From positions 35,052,383-35,116,382 of the forward strand of contig CM067546.1 in NCBI GenBank assembly GCA_034509755.1: a DNA stretch of 64,000 nucleotides, in the 5' to 3' direction. Under the pieces are notes generated by a model. That model saw only the letters and a program-made list of their open reading frames with translations, did not search any database and had not been told where the DNA came from. This DNA comes from Anisodus tanguticus (taxonomy: Eukaryota; Streptophyta; Magnoliopsida; Solanales; Solanaceae). Made by a program: the position numbers and the translations under genes. Below are positions 44,068 through 55,705 of the stretch, one piece after another. How positions within the stretch are numbered: the first letter of the stretch is position 1; every line of letters starts with the position of its first letter.

Positions 44068-44729
44068 TCTCCAAATTAATGGCCAAGAAGTAAGAAGTTA
44101 TTGAACGGACTTTTTTTAAATATCCCCCTTGATAATCAATTAAAGCGACTAAGCGGACTTTATTGAACCAACTTGGCAGGACTTTAAGAGGATATGGTTC
44201 AACCGCACATGATAAACAAAGCAATATTTGGTATTAGAAATTGACCAATGATTAACGGTTGTGAATCCTACGTACCACCAAGCTTATAGTAAAACAAAAG
44301 AGAAAAAGACAAAAACATAATGTGAAATAGGATCAACTGTATGTTTGTATACCATCAAGATATGTGATTGATGAGATAAGGTTATTCCACACTTAATTAT
44401 AGTAGATAAATATTTTGAATTCAACTTTTAAAATTAAAATTTTTTTTGGTAGGGAACGTTTTATCTCTAAAATAAGCCTTATGTAACGTGAAACTAATTA
44501 ATCAAGTTAATGAGTTTTGGATAGCAACAACAACTAGATCTAAGTCCTAATTAAGTTATGATCATCTATAAAATCTTCACTTCTCCATATATAAAGTAAG
44601 AGTAAAAATAAGTTAAATATATATAAATAATAGTGATAATAATAATAATAATTATAATATTAGAAGTCCTCTAACAAAACTAAAACATATTTAGATACCA
44701 GATGGTTAAAAAAAATTATATGCAATCAA
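44068..44729. other. Gene-free intergenic stretch
   Basis: AT-rich. At 44447-44500 TTGGTAGGGAACG and AAGCCTTATG faintly recall the SINE body seen at 12500-12560. Too little to call. Confidence 0.4.
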
Positions 44730-44732
44730 TAA

Positions 44733-45272
44733 CACTCTGTTTGGATGGTCGTTACCCATGGTTTCATAATGTATCATATCGTATTGTATAATATTGTATT
44801 GTATTGTATTAATTAATTCAATGACTGGATAGACTGTATTTTTTGTTGTGGTTTGAAAACATTTTTATTATTTTGGTTTGATTGTATCGTACTGTATAAT
44901 AACATGTAAGTTTACTAAAATACTCTTAACCCTTAATTACAAACTAGTTATATCTATTAATAAAATTAGAGTAAAAGATAAAATAGAAACTTTTAAAAAT
45001 AAGTATGTGGTGGTGGGGGGAGGGAGTTAGGGGGTAGTGAGTGGTGGTGGGGTGGGATGTGTAGGGGTAGGGTGGGTGTTATAATGGGTAAATAAAATCT
45101 GAAATCACACAAAAATCACCAAATTCATGATTATAAAATTGAATTTTTTAGGGTTATATAACCATGGATTTACAACACCATATAACATCATTTTAAAAAC
45201 AATGAAAACAAATATGATATTAATGAAAACCATACCATAATGAACCACAGAAACAACCATCCAAACAAGGGG
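44733..45272. mobile_element. Tourist-like MITE with G-rich core
   Basis: Inverted ends CACTCTGTTTGGATGGTCGTT and, from the right, CCCCTTGTTTGGATGGTTGTT, with TAA on both sides (44730-44732 and 45273-45275). This fits PIF/Harbinger-derived Tourist MITEs. 540 bp, no coding capacity. Confidence 0.75.
45008..45078 (+). repeat. G-rich tract with quadruplex potential
   Basis: About 70 bp that is nearly all G and T, with runs GGGGGG, GGG, GGGGG, GGGG, GGG, GGGG, GGG and GGG. It sits in the middle of the MITE in otherwise AT-rich DNA. Confidence 0.7.
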
Positions 45273-45275
45273 TAA

Positions 45276-46535
45276 ATGATATGATATGGAGGAAATTAAT
45301 ATATTGATGTAGGTGTTTAAAAATCCAAGTAGGGATTATGTAAATGACCAGCTAATATTCAAATAAGTATATACATGTACGACTGAAGGACCAAATACCA
45401 ATAGTTTTCTACTGATTATATATATTCAAGCGAAGTTTCCTATTATCATCATCCATCATCACCTAATTATTTGTAAGCTCATTAATTTAGTCCATTTGTT
45501 TCATAGTTCTCTTAAAATAAAATAAAATATGGGGAGGCCTGCAATTGGTCAATGATACCACCATTAAGACTTTAAGATTTAGCTCTTACTAATTAATTAG
45601 TATACTATAGTAATTTAGTTTTTATTTCCTACGAAACCTTGAGCGGGAAATTAAAAATTTATTACTACCGCATTCTTATAAACTATAATACATTATCAAT
45701 GATCCCTCGACGAATCTTCACACGTTGAGCCATACCACCACTAAGGCACTACACAAGCAAGATATTTTCTAAAACTATTCAATCATGTAGCTTATGATAA
45801 CTTTCATTGCCTACCATTTTATTCCTACTAGAAAAAGGAGGATATTGCGCACAAAAAAAAGAAGTAAAGAGGAGGATATATACAATATACTATAAATATA
45901 CCGTTATCCAATCAACACCATAATCACAAACACAAATTTGTGGGAATCTCTATGGATAGTAGGATTAAATTAGCCCAAACTAGTTCAATACCATTTTAAT
46001 ATAATTTAACTATTTTGTAAAACAAAGCTTTCTCCGATTATAGTTTACCAAACACATAACTTTGGATCGGAGCTTATGTAGAAAGTAAAAAGTTGGTGAG
46101 TTTCAACTTCAACTACAACCCTAAGCATGTTGAATAATCTTTAGGGTTTCTATCATTTCACTGATTCGTACTAAATAACAAGATAATTATTCACAAAAAC
46201 TAACTCATTTGATATATGGAGATTATCAAAGAGTTTATAAAAAAAATTAATTACTGCTCACGATACACTTAATCGACGTGAGATTCTAGCATTATGTTCT
46301 TTCCCTTAAACACTCAAGACTGATCATTGGAATAACATACGATTTTTCTAAAATATGGATGCACAATTAATCAAAGAACAGAGAAAAAAGAAAGTATTAA
46401 ATAAAAACCAATCCATATTCATCTGGGTAAATAACTCACATTCAACTAAGTGCATCATTCAACCTTTTTGAAGCACGAAACCAATAGATAATATCAAATC
46501 AATTTTAGAAAATATGTAGAGAGGCCATTAGTTTA
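45276..46535. other. Gene-free intergenic stretch
   Basis: AT-rich, with no recognised element or gene. Confidence 0.5.
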
Positions 46536-46540
46536 CTTGC

Positions 46541-46827
46541 TGATAACTCCACTAATGGAGATTCATAGAATCTTGTAGAAGCAGTTAACAAGAAGCAATA
46601 GAAGGAAGAAGAGAAATTAGATAGAAATGGAAGAGAGCAGTCGGTTAAAGAGAGAGAAATATTATATAGTTGGTTACATCAAATAATGACTCATGGTAAA
46701 AAATACATTGACCTTAATTTATGTATACACACACTAACTACTAATTAACTAGAGTTAGTTAACTCTAACCAACTAACCAACTAGGCCTTAAGCTAACCAT
46801 GTAGCTTGTAAACTACATCTCTTAACA
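46541..46827 (-). repeat. 3' LTR of Copia D
   Basis: 287 bp, TGATAACTCCAC to CTCTTAACA. It matches 51686-51959 with small indels. Confidence 0.9.
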
Positions 46828-46840
46828 CTCCCCCTCAAAC
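46828..46840 (-). other. Polypurine tract of Copia D
   Basis: GTTTGAGGGGGAG on the minus strand. Confidence 0.8.
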
Positions 46841-47300
46841 TCGTGTTTGAAACAAATCTATAACTACAAGCTTGTTTAAAAGATGTTGGCGCTGTACTCT
46901 GCCCAATCCTTTGGTAAGCAAGTCTGCAAGTTGCTCTTTAGTGTGAACATACTCAGTCTTCAACATTTATTGGCATATCCTTTCTCTAACAAAATGACAA
47001 TCAATGTCAATATTTTTAGTCCTCTCATGGAAGATTGGATTAACAATTATTTGAATTGCTTATTTGCTATCACATATCATCTTGACATACAGTTTAATTT
47101 GCACACCAAGTTCTTTGAATAACCCAATCAGCCAAGTTATCTTTGTTACACAAGTTGTCATGCTTCTAAATTCTGCATCTGCTAAACTTCTAGACACAAT
47201 ATCTTGTTTATTGGATTCCAAGACACAAGTGCTCCTCCAAATTTAACCAGATAGCCTGTAACAGACCTTATAGTCTCCAACCCCAATCTGAATCACAATA
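46841..47300 (-). pseudogene. RNase H of Copia D
   Basis: Minus strand with stops: KELGVQIKLYVKMICDSK, AIQIIVNPIFHERTKNIDID, CHFVRERI, YVHTKEQLADLLTKGLGR. These are the conserved second half of Copia RNase H. The CDSK block keeps its D. Confidence 0.8.
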
Positions 47301-47341
47301 AGCTACTAGTTGATTTTTGTTTTCTGCATGTATCAACAAAC

Positions 47342-48782
47342 CTAAACTTGGTGATTCTTTGATATATCTAACCACCATGAGTGCTGCTTCCATATGAGAT
47401 ACTTTAGGACAATGCATACTGAGAATGAGAGATCAGGTCTAGTCATTGTAAGATATAACAGCCTCCCCACAAGTCTTTGATATCTGCTAGGATCTTGCAA
47501 GATTGGATCATCATTGGTCTTGTTGTTCTGAATACACTGATCATACTGAGAAGAAGTTAACTTTTGACTTAGCTCAAGAGGTGTTGCATCAGTCTTAGTT
47601 CCCCCTAGCCCAGACTCTGCTATCAACTCTAGAGCATATTTTCTCCGAGACAACACAATTTTTTAACTTGATCTTTCACATTCAATTCCAAGAAAGAACT
47701 TTAACTCTCCCAAATCTTTCATTTTTAATTTTTTCTATAAGTCTTTTCTAGTTGCAGACAACATCTGAGGATTGTTGCTAGTGATCAGCAAGTCATCAAC
47801 ATAGACTAGAATAACTACAATAGCTTAACTAATATTCTTTGTAAATATTGAATAGTCATGATGATTCTAGTTGAAGCCTAGATCAATCAAACACTCAATA
47901 AGCTTCAAATTTCATTGCCTAGGAGCTTTTTTTAGTCTATATCTTTTCTAGTTGTAGACAATAACTAAGGATTGTTGCCAGTGATCAGCAAGTCATCAAC
48001 ATAGACTAGAATAACTACAATGTCTGAACTAATATTCTTTGTAAACAATTAATAGTCATGATGACTCTGGTTGAAACCTAGATCAATCAAACACCTAGTA
48101 AACTTCAAATTCTACCGCGTAAGAGCCTGTTTTAGCCCATATAGAGACTTATGTAATTTTCATACCTACTTAATCTCCTCTTGTCTATCAAACCCATTAG
48201 AAACATCCATATACACATCTTCTAGTAGATCACCATTAAGAAATGCATTATGAACATCCATCTAATATATAAACCAGTGTTTTGCAGTTGCTAAGGCCGC
48301 CACAGTCCTAATAGTGACCATCTTGGTTACTGGACTGAAAGTTTCACTTAATTCAAGACCCTCCTTTTGACTATAGCCCTTGGATACTAGTCTGATTTTA
48401 TACCTTTCAACTTCACCATTAGACTTGTACTAGATTTTATATAAATTTGCCTACACTCAATTGGTTGTTTGCCTGGTGGTAAATCAACTAGACTCCAAGT
48501 GTTATTTTCTTCTAGAGTTGCAATCTCTAATTTCATAGCTTCAACCCATTTAGGATCATGGGATGCTTTTATAAAGGAGGAAGGCTCAAATTGAGCTGAG
48601 TATGCAGCTAACACATGCTGATAGGAATAAGAGATGTGTTTGTAGGATAGATAAGAAGAGATATGATATAGAGAAGTATTGCCTTTGGAAGTGGTAATAT
48701 AATATTGCATACACAAGGGTTGTTTGGTAGATCTAGAGGACTTTCTTGATGGAATATTACTTTGTGAAGAAGTTTGAGGCAT
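47342..48782 (-). pseudogene. Reverse transcriptase of Copia D with tandem duplication
   Basis: 47342-47656 has SRRKYALELIAESGLGGTKT, PSRYQRLVGRLLYLTMTRPD. Upstream the VILVYVDDLLIT block occurs twice because 47743-47942 and 47943-48142 are tandem copies. 48387-48782 has HDPKWVEAMKLEIATLEENN and TWSLVDLPPGKQPIECRQIY, the RT start, preceded by the integrase-RT linker. No single frame links the parts. Confidence 0.85.
47743..48142 (-). repeat. 200-bp tandem duplication spanning the RT active site
   Basis: CTTTTCTAGTTG at 47743 recurs at 47943. Both units hold GTGATCAGCAAGTCATCAAC, AGACTAGAATAACTACAAT and ATTCTTTGTAAA. They have diverged noticeably, so the duplication is old. Confidence 0.85.
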
Positions 48783-49085
48783 ATCAAAAGTGGAGGAAGA
48801 AAAAGGTACTAAAGCATCTGAGGGATTAATAAATGGTGCAATAGGTGTAGTTGTATTGGTGAATGTACCATTAGTGAAGTAAGTGATAGGATCTGGAGAA
48901 AAATGTGCATCAGATGTGGAGGAAGTAGGTATGGTTTCAGTGTGAGTAATAGGGGTAGAAGATCTAAAGTAGGAAAAAAAAGATTAGGAGAAACATGCAT
49001 TTGATGGAAAAAACTCTTCTTTGAACACAACATGTCTATTGACAAAGAAAGTTTTAGAGTGTAGATCATACAGTACATACCCCTT

Positions 49086-49720
49086 TTAAGTTGAAGAATG
49101 TCCTAAGAACACATCAGGTATAGCTCTATAAGAGAACTTGTCAAGATTTCTAGGAGAGGCAACATAACACAAGCAACCAAAGGCCTTAAGATGAGTGAGT
49201 GATAGAGGATGTTTATACAACAGTTCAAATGGGGATTTGAACTTTAGTACAGAGAAAGGTAATCTATTAAGGAGATATAGAGAAGTCAGGACACACTCAC
49301 CCCAAAATCTTAGAGGAGTGGAAGCCTGAAAACTAAGAGCTCTAGCTATCACTAGAATAGATCTATGTTTCCTCTCATCAATTTCATTTTGTTGAGGTGT
49401 ATACACACAAAAGGACTGATGAATTATGCCATTATTATCAACCATAGTTTTGAATTCAGAATTGAAAACTTCACTGCCATTATCAGTTTTAAGGACCTTG
49501 ACAGATGCACCAAATATATTTATGACTTGTGCAATGAAGTTTTTTTTACTACAATAATTGTATCTGCTTTGGAAGGTATCAAGAAAATCCATGTGTATCT
49601 AGAATAATCATCCACTAGAGTCACAAAATACCTTTTATTATTGTGAGTAGATACTCTGCAAGGTCCCCAAATATCACAATGGACTAGTTCAAACATAAAC
49701 TTTGATGTATGAGTACTCAA
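49086..49720 (-). pseudogene. Integrase of Copia D
   Basis: 49520-49720: ELVHCDIWGPCRVSTHNNKR (first D), YFVTLVDDYSRYTWIFLI. 49086-49592: VLKTDNGSEVFNSEF (second D), HQSFCVYTPQQNEIDERKHR (E present), LRFWGECVLTSLYLLNRLPF and FGCLCYVASPRNLDKF. The DDE residues are all visible across two overlapping frames. A frameshift near 49560 splits the core. Confidence 0.9.
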
Positions 49721-50400
49721 AGAAATGGTAGTTTAGATACTTAGCTAGAGGACATACAATACAATTAGAGTGAGAATGCTCAGATATTACCAAGTTCCTA
49801 AAGTACTCATGCTTCTTTATTACAACTACGAGAGCATGACCTAATCTTTGGTGCCATAACAAAGAACTAGACTCGATAGAATTGACTTTTTTAACTTCTT
49901 TTTTGGCTTGAAAATGGCTTCTGTTGAATTCCTTCTTTTAGTATGTAGAAACCACACTCCTCCTTATCAATTCTATTGACCTGTCTAGTGTAGTGATCCT
50001 GGAAAACACAAAATTCAGAAAAGAATAGAGCTGGGCATTGCAATTCTTTTGTGATTTTTGACACTGATAACAAATTATATTTGAACTCTAGGACAAAGAG
50101 CACATTAGTAATAACTTAATCCTTAAGAACACTAGCTTCTCCAATATGAACCACTCCTACAATATTTCTATTAGGTAGTGATATTGTACTCCTATTTGAC
50201 TCTGAAGTATATTTGTATTTGGTTAGCATATCAATTTTGGATGTCATGTGCTTAGTGGCTCCAGTGTCAATAATTCACTCTTTGGTCATATAGTTTGACA
50301 CTAAAGCAGATAGAATTCTACCTGCAACATCAGCTTTGTCAGATGATTCAGCTATGGTGGTTCTACTTTCACCTCTTTGAGACAACATTTGCATTATTTG
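49721..50400 (-). pseudogene. Protease and pre-integrase region of Copia D
   Basis: Minus strand with stops: 49891-50103 has LFVLEFKYNLLSVSKITKEL, the motif downstream of the protease active site, and CVFQDHYTRQVNRIDKEECG. Near 50265 IDTGATKHMTSKID is the active-site region with DTGA visible in a stop-broken frame. LWHQRLGHALVV near 49830-49860 is the pre-integrase HH motif. Confidence 0.75.
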
Positions 50401-51514
50401 CTTGTACTATTCCTGAGTGAAGAATGGAGTAGAACTATGTGTATGTGGAGTAGGAGCCATCTGAATTAGAGATAGTCTCCACCTGATTTGCATAAGAATC
50501 ACTTTTCTTCTTTGACTTCCACCCTGGTGGATATCCAACTACGTTAAAGAACTGATCTCTTGTATGACCCTTGTATCCACACACTTCACATATTATGAAT
50601 TGTTTCTATCCTTTGTTGTGATGATTTCCATAATGACCTCCTCTTGGTCCATTTTTCCCACTTCTTGGACCACTTCCATCTGATTGACCTCTACCAATTT
50701 CACTTCAGTTTTTATTGAAGATAGTTGTTCCTTCTATTACACTAGGAATTACAGTAACATGTGCAGTTGTAGCCAAGTTTCTTTGACTTTCCTAATCAAT
50801 CATTAGTGAATATGCCTTGTTCACATTTGAGCCGAGGACATCATGAAGATCTGGCCTCTAGCTTGAGCATATGACTCATTCAATTCCATAAGAAATTGAA
50901 GAAGTCTCTGATATGCAAAATGCTCATAGAATTTTCTTGACTCATGACAAGACAACCAGGACAAGGCATTATTGCATCCAACTCATTTCACAAATCCCTA
51001 TGTTTTGAATAATAGTCTGATACTGACATGGTTCCTTGAGTGCAAGTATGAATTTCTTTATGCAAGTGAAACACATGAGATCCATTCACCTTATCAACTC
51101 TCTCCTTCAATTCACACTACACTTTATGTGCATCACATGAATACACTATACTACCAAGTAATTCATGTCTCACAACACTCATAATCCATGAAAGTACTAT
51201 GGTATTACACTTCTCCCACAAATCATGTAAGTCTGATGAGAAACTACTTTTAGAATATCGACCATCAATAAAACCTAGCTTACTTTTTCCTAACAATTCA
51301 ATTCTCATTGATCTACTCCAAAGTGCACAATTCTCTGATTAAATTATTTGAAGAGAAATTAGTGAGCTACCTGGAGTGTCAGTTGATTGAAGATATAGAG
51401 GATGATTATGATCGATTGATGGAAATGTTGTGCCTATTGTTCTATTTGAAGCATTTGATGGTGTATTTCCAGTTCTTGGATTGCCTGCGATTTCAGTTGC
51501 TACATTCGCCATTG
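50401..51514 (-). pseudogene. Gag of Copia D
   Basis: Start at about 51514: MANVATEIAGNPRTGNTPSN, HNHPLYLQSTDTPGSSLISL (Retrotran_gag_3-type), a stop where L-T-G is expected, then CALWSRSMRIELLGKSKLGF, SIVYSCDAHKVWCELKERVD, SVSDYYSKHRDLWNELDAI. Near 50530-50600 CEVCGYKGHTRDQFFNVVGY is the zinc knuckle with its last Cys replaced by Phe. Several stops. Confidence 0.85.
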
Positions 51515-51672
51515 ATGAACTTCTTTGAATGAGCTTCGAGCGCGATCGTAAACCTTAGAATTTTGGTACTTACTTGTGATTCAATTCAAGCTCAATTGAA
51601 CCTAAGTACTCTACTGCATTTGCACCTTCAAATACCTAAATTATACTAGAGTTCTATCCTACGATCATTCGA

Positions 51673-51685
51673 GGCTCTGATACCA
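51673..51685 (-). other. Primer-binding site of Copia D
   Basis: TGGTATCAGAGCC on the minus strand, directly inside the 5' LTR. Confidence 0.9.
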
Positions 51686-51959
51686 TGATAACTCCACTAA
51701 TGGAGATTCATAGAAGCTTATAGAAGCAGTTAACAAGCAGTAGAAGGAAGAAGAGAAAGTAGACAGAAATGGAAGAGAGAAGTAAGTTATAAAGAGAGAA
51801 AAATTATATAGTTGGTTATCTCAAATAATGACTCGTGATAAAAAACACATTGACCTCAATCTATTTATACACACTAACTAATAATTTATTAGAATTAGTT
51901 AACTCTAACCAACTAGGCCTTAAGCTAACCATGTAGCTTGAAAACTACATCTCTTAACA
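51686..51959 (-). repeat. 5' LTR of Copia D
   Basis: 274 bp, the partner of 46541-46827. Confidence 0.9.
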
Positions 51960-51964
51960 CTTGC

Positions 51965-52933
51965 ACCATAAATTGGGCAATAAATCTACCCCTAAAACCA
52001 ATATTGGGTAGTCTCAATTATCTGTAATGAGTCAGATCCATATCAAAGAAAATGAATCTTGAACTTAATCATAAGTATAAAAGTTTTCACTCTCTAAAAA
52101 GAACTTATATTTTATTAAAATGTCGACACAAAAGGGTCTCATAGTACATGCTCAAAAGAGAATTTTATTGGTCCTTCAATGTGAAGTGGCTAAAAGCAGT
52201 AAGTTTGGGGTCCAAAGTATTGTTTGATTGTCCTATTATTCTTTGGTCAATTGCTACAAGAAATACTAAGTAGTATATTATTTAATATCAAATGATGTTT
52301 TCCTTTGTCCAACTAAAGTTCAAAACTTCAAATTGACCAGCGACACATTTGATGTGGTACAATAAGCTGATAGTACTAGCTAGTATATTTTTTGAAAGAG
52401 TTATGAAATCGAGGTAGTCCACCAATAATAATAGAGGAATTATTTCGTTTTTCCCAACTTTTACAAGGCCAAGAGACAATATTTTCAGAAAAGGAGCCTA
52501 ATGAAGTGGTCATGACTCATATTCCTACAACATTATTTTGCCCGTATAATTCTCAAGCCTTTTTGTCCTCTCCTTTATCTTTTTCTTATTTTTGAGCCTC
52601 TCTATTAATGATCAAATCAAAATTATCCCATTCAATATGTTAAGTTAGATAGAAAATCATCAGCTTTGTTTGGATTGAAGGAAATGAAAATTATATGGAA
52701 CGGAAAAAGAAAGACGTACGAATAGCAACAAAAATTTGTGCTTCCAAATCACAATTTCCATCATTCTCAATTTTAATAAAATTATGATCAAGTTACTAGC
52801 ATAGTAAGAGAAGGGAAAATTAATAACCACACATCAAAGAATCAATAAAAACAAAAGAAATCAATGTTGAAATTTGCACGCTATTGCAGTCAAAAAGAGA
52901 AGGGAAGGAAAAAAAAATCATAGTATGTATATT
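51965..52933. other. Gene-free intergenic stretch
   Basis: AT-rich; nothing supportable. Confidence 0.5.
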
Positions 52934-52938
52934 GAACT

Positions 52939-53164
52939 GGTAAGAATATTTTCCTCAATATTATTCTTCAAAAAATGTGGTAATTATACAACAAGTAGAG
53001 CCACATCATAAGCTATAATTAGGCTACTAATAAGATATGATTAGGCTAATATCATGTCATCTAATATGTCTACTTTAATGCTAATTTAACTACCATTTAC
53101 ATATGATTCTAAAATCAATTATAATAATTACTAATTACAATATTAATTACTAATTATTCTATCA
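52939..53164 (-). repeat. 3' LTR of Copia C
   Basis: 226 bp, starting GG (decayed TG) and ending CTATCA. It has a stretch near 53090-53102 that is missing in the other LTR. Confidence 0.85.
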
Positions 53165-53175
53165 CTCCCCTGCAA

Positions 53176-54552
53176 TCGAAGCGGGAGGCAGGCGTATGCT
53201 GAGACTGTCCCGATAATCTTCAAATAATACCAGTGGAAGACCTTAGGTAAAAATATTTGCAATCTGATAGCGCGACGGGTAGAGATGGCAGTGGATCCTA
53301 GACCCGGTGGATCCAGATCCGTTTTATAGGATATGAATCTTTAAAATTTGGACCCGACGGATCCGGATCGGACCCGGATTCATTTCTGACGGATCAGATC
53401 TGGATCTTGTATTTGAGATCCGTATCCGGTCCAGATCCGACCCGTGGATCCATTTTTTATTAATATATTCATAACCTAGAATGTAATTTTATAAGTATAT
53501 TCTTAAAATTGCTAAGCACACCCTTGCAGGTTTTATTCTCAAAACAAGTTTAATTTATCCCCGCGTTAACTCAAAAACCAAAACATAAAGAGGTAACTTC
53601 GATAATAAAATCAATGTTATATTAGTGAATGACTAACATCTCCATAGACAAGTAGTTAAAATTATATTCACAAGCACATGCAAGTTCAGTATTGTGGAAA
53701 TACTAGTCAGCATTTTCCACAACTATTGTCATTGTCTAACATTTTCAATTAATAGCTCACAATCAAAACGAGACAACGAACAAAATATCTCATATGAACA
53801 TTTCAAAATTGAAACACAGTAAATTGTTAGCTAAGTAAAAAACGTTTGTCAGTTCAAAAAAAATTCTTAGCAAGGCAAATTTTTTTACATGTGGATCCAG
53901 ATCCGATCCGTGGACCCGGTGGATCCGATGGATCCGGATCTGATTTTTATGAACCCGATGGATCTGGATCCTGATCTGGATTCAGGTATGAATATGGATC
54001 TGGATCTAGTAGGATTCTGTCCAGATCTATTTGTTGCCATCCCTAGCGACGGGACATGTAAGACACACACTTGTCTGTGTGAGACCTTTTCACGAACAAA
54101 GTGGATATCAAGCTCAATATGTTCAGTGCGTTGGTGATTGATTGGATTCCCAAAGAGATAGATAGCACTAACATTATCACAGTACACTAATGTGGCCTTC
54201 AGAATTAGGCAATGGAGTTCTAGAAGAAGATTCTGAAGCCAACAAGATTCAGACACAACATTGGCAACACCTCGGTATTCTGCTTCGGCACCGGATCTGG
54301 ACAACGTTGCTTGCCGTTTTGAGGACCAAGATACCAAGTTATCACAAAAAATATACCATAACCAGAAGTGGAGCATCTGGTGTCCGAACATCCTCCCCAG
54401 TCGGCATCCGTATAGGAGACAAGTATGGATGTCGATGATGGATATAAATGTAAGCCATACTCTAGAGTACCCTGCATATAACACACAATGCATTTTAGAG
54501 CATACGTATGATTATCCATCAGATTATGCATGAATAGGTACACATGTTGCAC
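53176..54552 (-). pseudogene. RNase H of Copia C, interrupted by hAT
   Basis: 54054-54493: SSKRQATLSRSGAEAEYRGV, SESCWLQNLLLELHCLILKA, TLVYCDNVSAIYLFGNPINH, IELDIHFVREKVSHRQVCVL. The 53176-53271 part has the terminal IADIFT-like end with changes. The first half YTDADWGGCSDTRCSTSGY is at 54300-54440 in another frame. The frame runs into the hAT after VLHVPS. Confidence 0.85.
53280..54045. mobile_element. Non-autonomous hAT element rich in GGATCC/GATCTGGATC, inside Copia C
   Basis: 766 bp with the exact 8-bp duplication GCGACGGG (53272-53279 and 54046-54053). Inverted ends are TAGAGATGGCA and, from the right, TAGGGATGGCAA. Both subterminal regions (53290-53460 and 53890-54030) are built from GGATCCGGATC-like units around an AT-rich core. 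No transposase. Confidence 0.9.
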
Positions 54553-55450
54553 AACATAAGAAATATCCGACCTGGTGATTGTAAGATATTACATGGCCCT
54601 GCCAGGCTGCGGTAAAGTATCGGATCAGCAAATGGCTTGCCGGATGATGCACTCAATTTGGGTTTAGTATCCACCGGAGTAGCCGATAGTTTACATGAGG
54701 ACATGCCAACACGTTCAACAATCTCAGTTGCATACTTCTTTTGGGATAAAAATAAACCACTTGAATGACGTGTCACAACTATTTCTAGAAAGTAGTGTAG
54801 TGGTCTTAGATTCTTCATAGCAAATTCAGAGCCAAGATGTGACATGATGGACTTGCTAAGAGCATCTGATGAAGTAGTTAATATAATATCATCCACATAT
54901 AAGAGAAGATAAGCAATATCATCACCCTAACGGTAGATAAACAGAGAATGATCGGAACAGCTGTTGGAAAACCCAATATGTGAAAAAACAATTGCAAATC
55001 GCTTGTACCAGGCCCGGGGGGCTTGTTTTAGCCCATATAATGATTTCTTTAGCAGACACACATGATTGGGATATTTGGAGTCCCTGTATCCCAAAGGCTG
55101 GTACATGCACACTGTTTCATTTAGTTGGCCATGGAGGAAGGCATTTTTGACATCTAACTGATGAAGTGTCCATGCCTTTGAGAGAGCCAAACTAAGAATT
55201 GTTCTAATAGTTGATGGTTTAACCACCGGACTGAACGTCTCACCGCAATTCACACCAAACTATTGTGTTTTTCCATCACCTACAAAATGAGTTTTATGCC
55301 GCTTAAAAGTACCATCAGATTTTTCTTTGTGACTGAAAATCCACATAGACCGAATTGTATTAGCATTAGGAGGACGAGGTACCAATTCACATGTCCTATT
55401 TTTGATAAGAGCATTAAATTCATCATCCATAGCCATTTTTCAATTCGTGT
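54519..55450 (-). pseudogene. Reverse transcriptase of Copia C
   Basis: 54927-55253: NCGETFSPVVKPSTIRTILS, LHQLDVKNAFLHGQLNETVC, SLYGLKQAPRAWYKRFA. Then AYLLLYVDDIILTTSSDAL at about 54870-54925 (catalytic D pair intact), FAMKNLRPLHYFLEIVVTRH, SQKKYATEIVERVGM and YRSLAGPCNIL. A stop near 54927 and a frame change near 54590 break it. Confidence 0.9.
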
Positions 55451-55705
55451 CATGAAGAGCAGACACAGTATTACTAGGTAATGATGATTTTGAGACTCGG
55501 GTGTGTAGGCTATATTTGGTGCTGGGTTTGACAATACTGTGTTGACTACGGGTGATAGGACGTTGGGCCGAATTTTGGATGGGTGGGGCTGCACTGCCTG
55601 GTAGTTAACAGTGAACTGGTCATGAACAAAGCCATTGCCAGGCAGTTGGACTGGGGGAAACGGTACAATGGGGTGATGTGGGTTTCGAACAGGAGGCCTA
55701 GTCTG

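Larger units (their letters stand above)
46541..51959 (-). mobile_element. Copia retrotransposon D (complete, decayed)
   Basis: A 5.4-kb minus-strand element with LTRs 46541-46827 and 51686-51959, target duplication CTTGC (46536-46540 and 51960-51964), primer site TGGTATCAGAGCC (51673-51685) and polypurine tract GTTTGAGGGGGAG (46828-46840). Its gag type (NHPLYLQSTDTPG) differs from Copia A, B and C. Many stops. The RT carries a 200-bp tandem duplication. Confidence 0.95.

Noticed and set aside
44447..44500. Second SINE copy
   Set aside because: Only a short, weak resemblance to the SINE body, with no tail or target duplication.
53280..54045. GGATCC-rich tandem arrays as a possible satellite
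   Set aside because: Bounded by hAT-like inverted ends and the exact duplication GCGACGGG, so it is part of a transposon.
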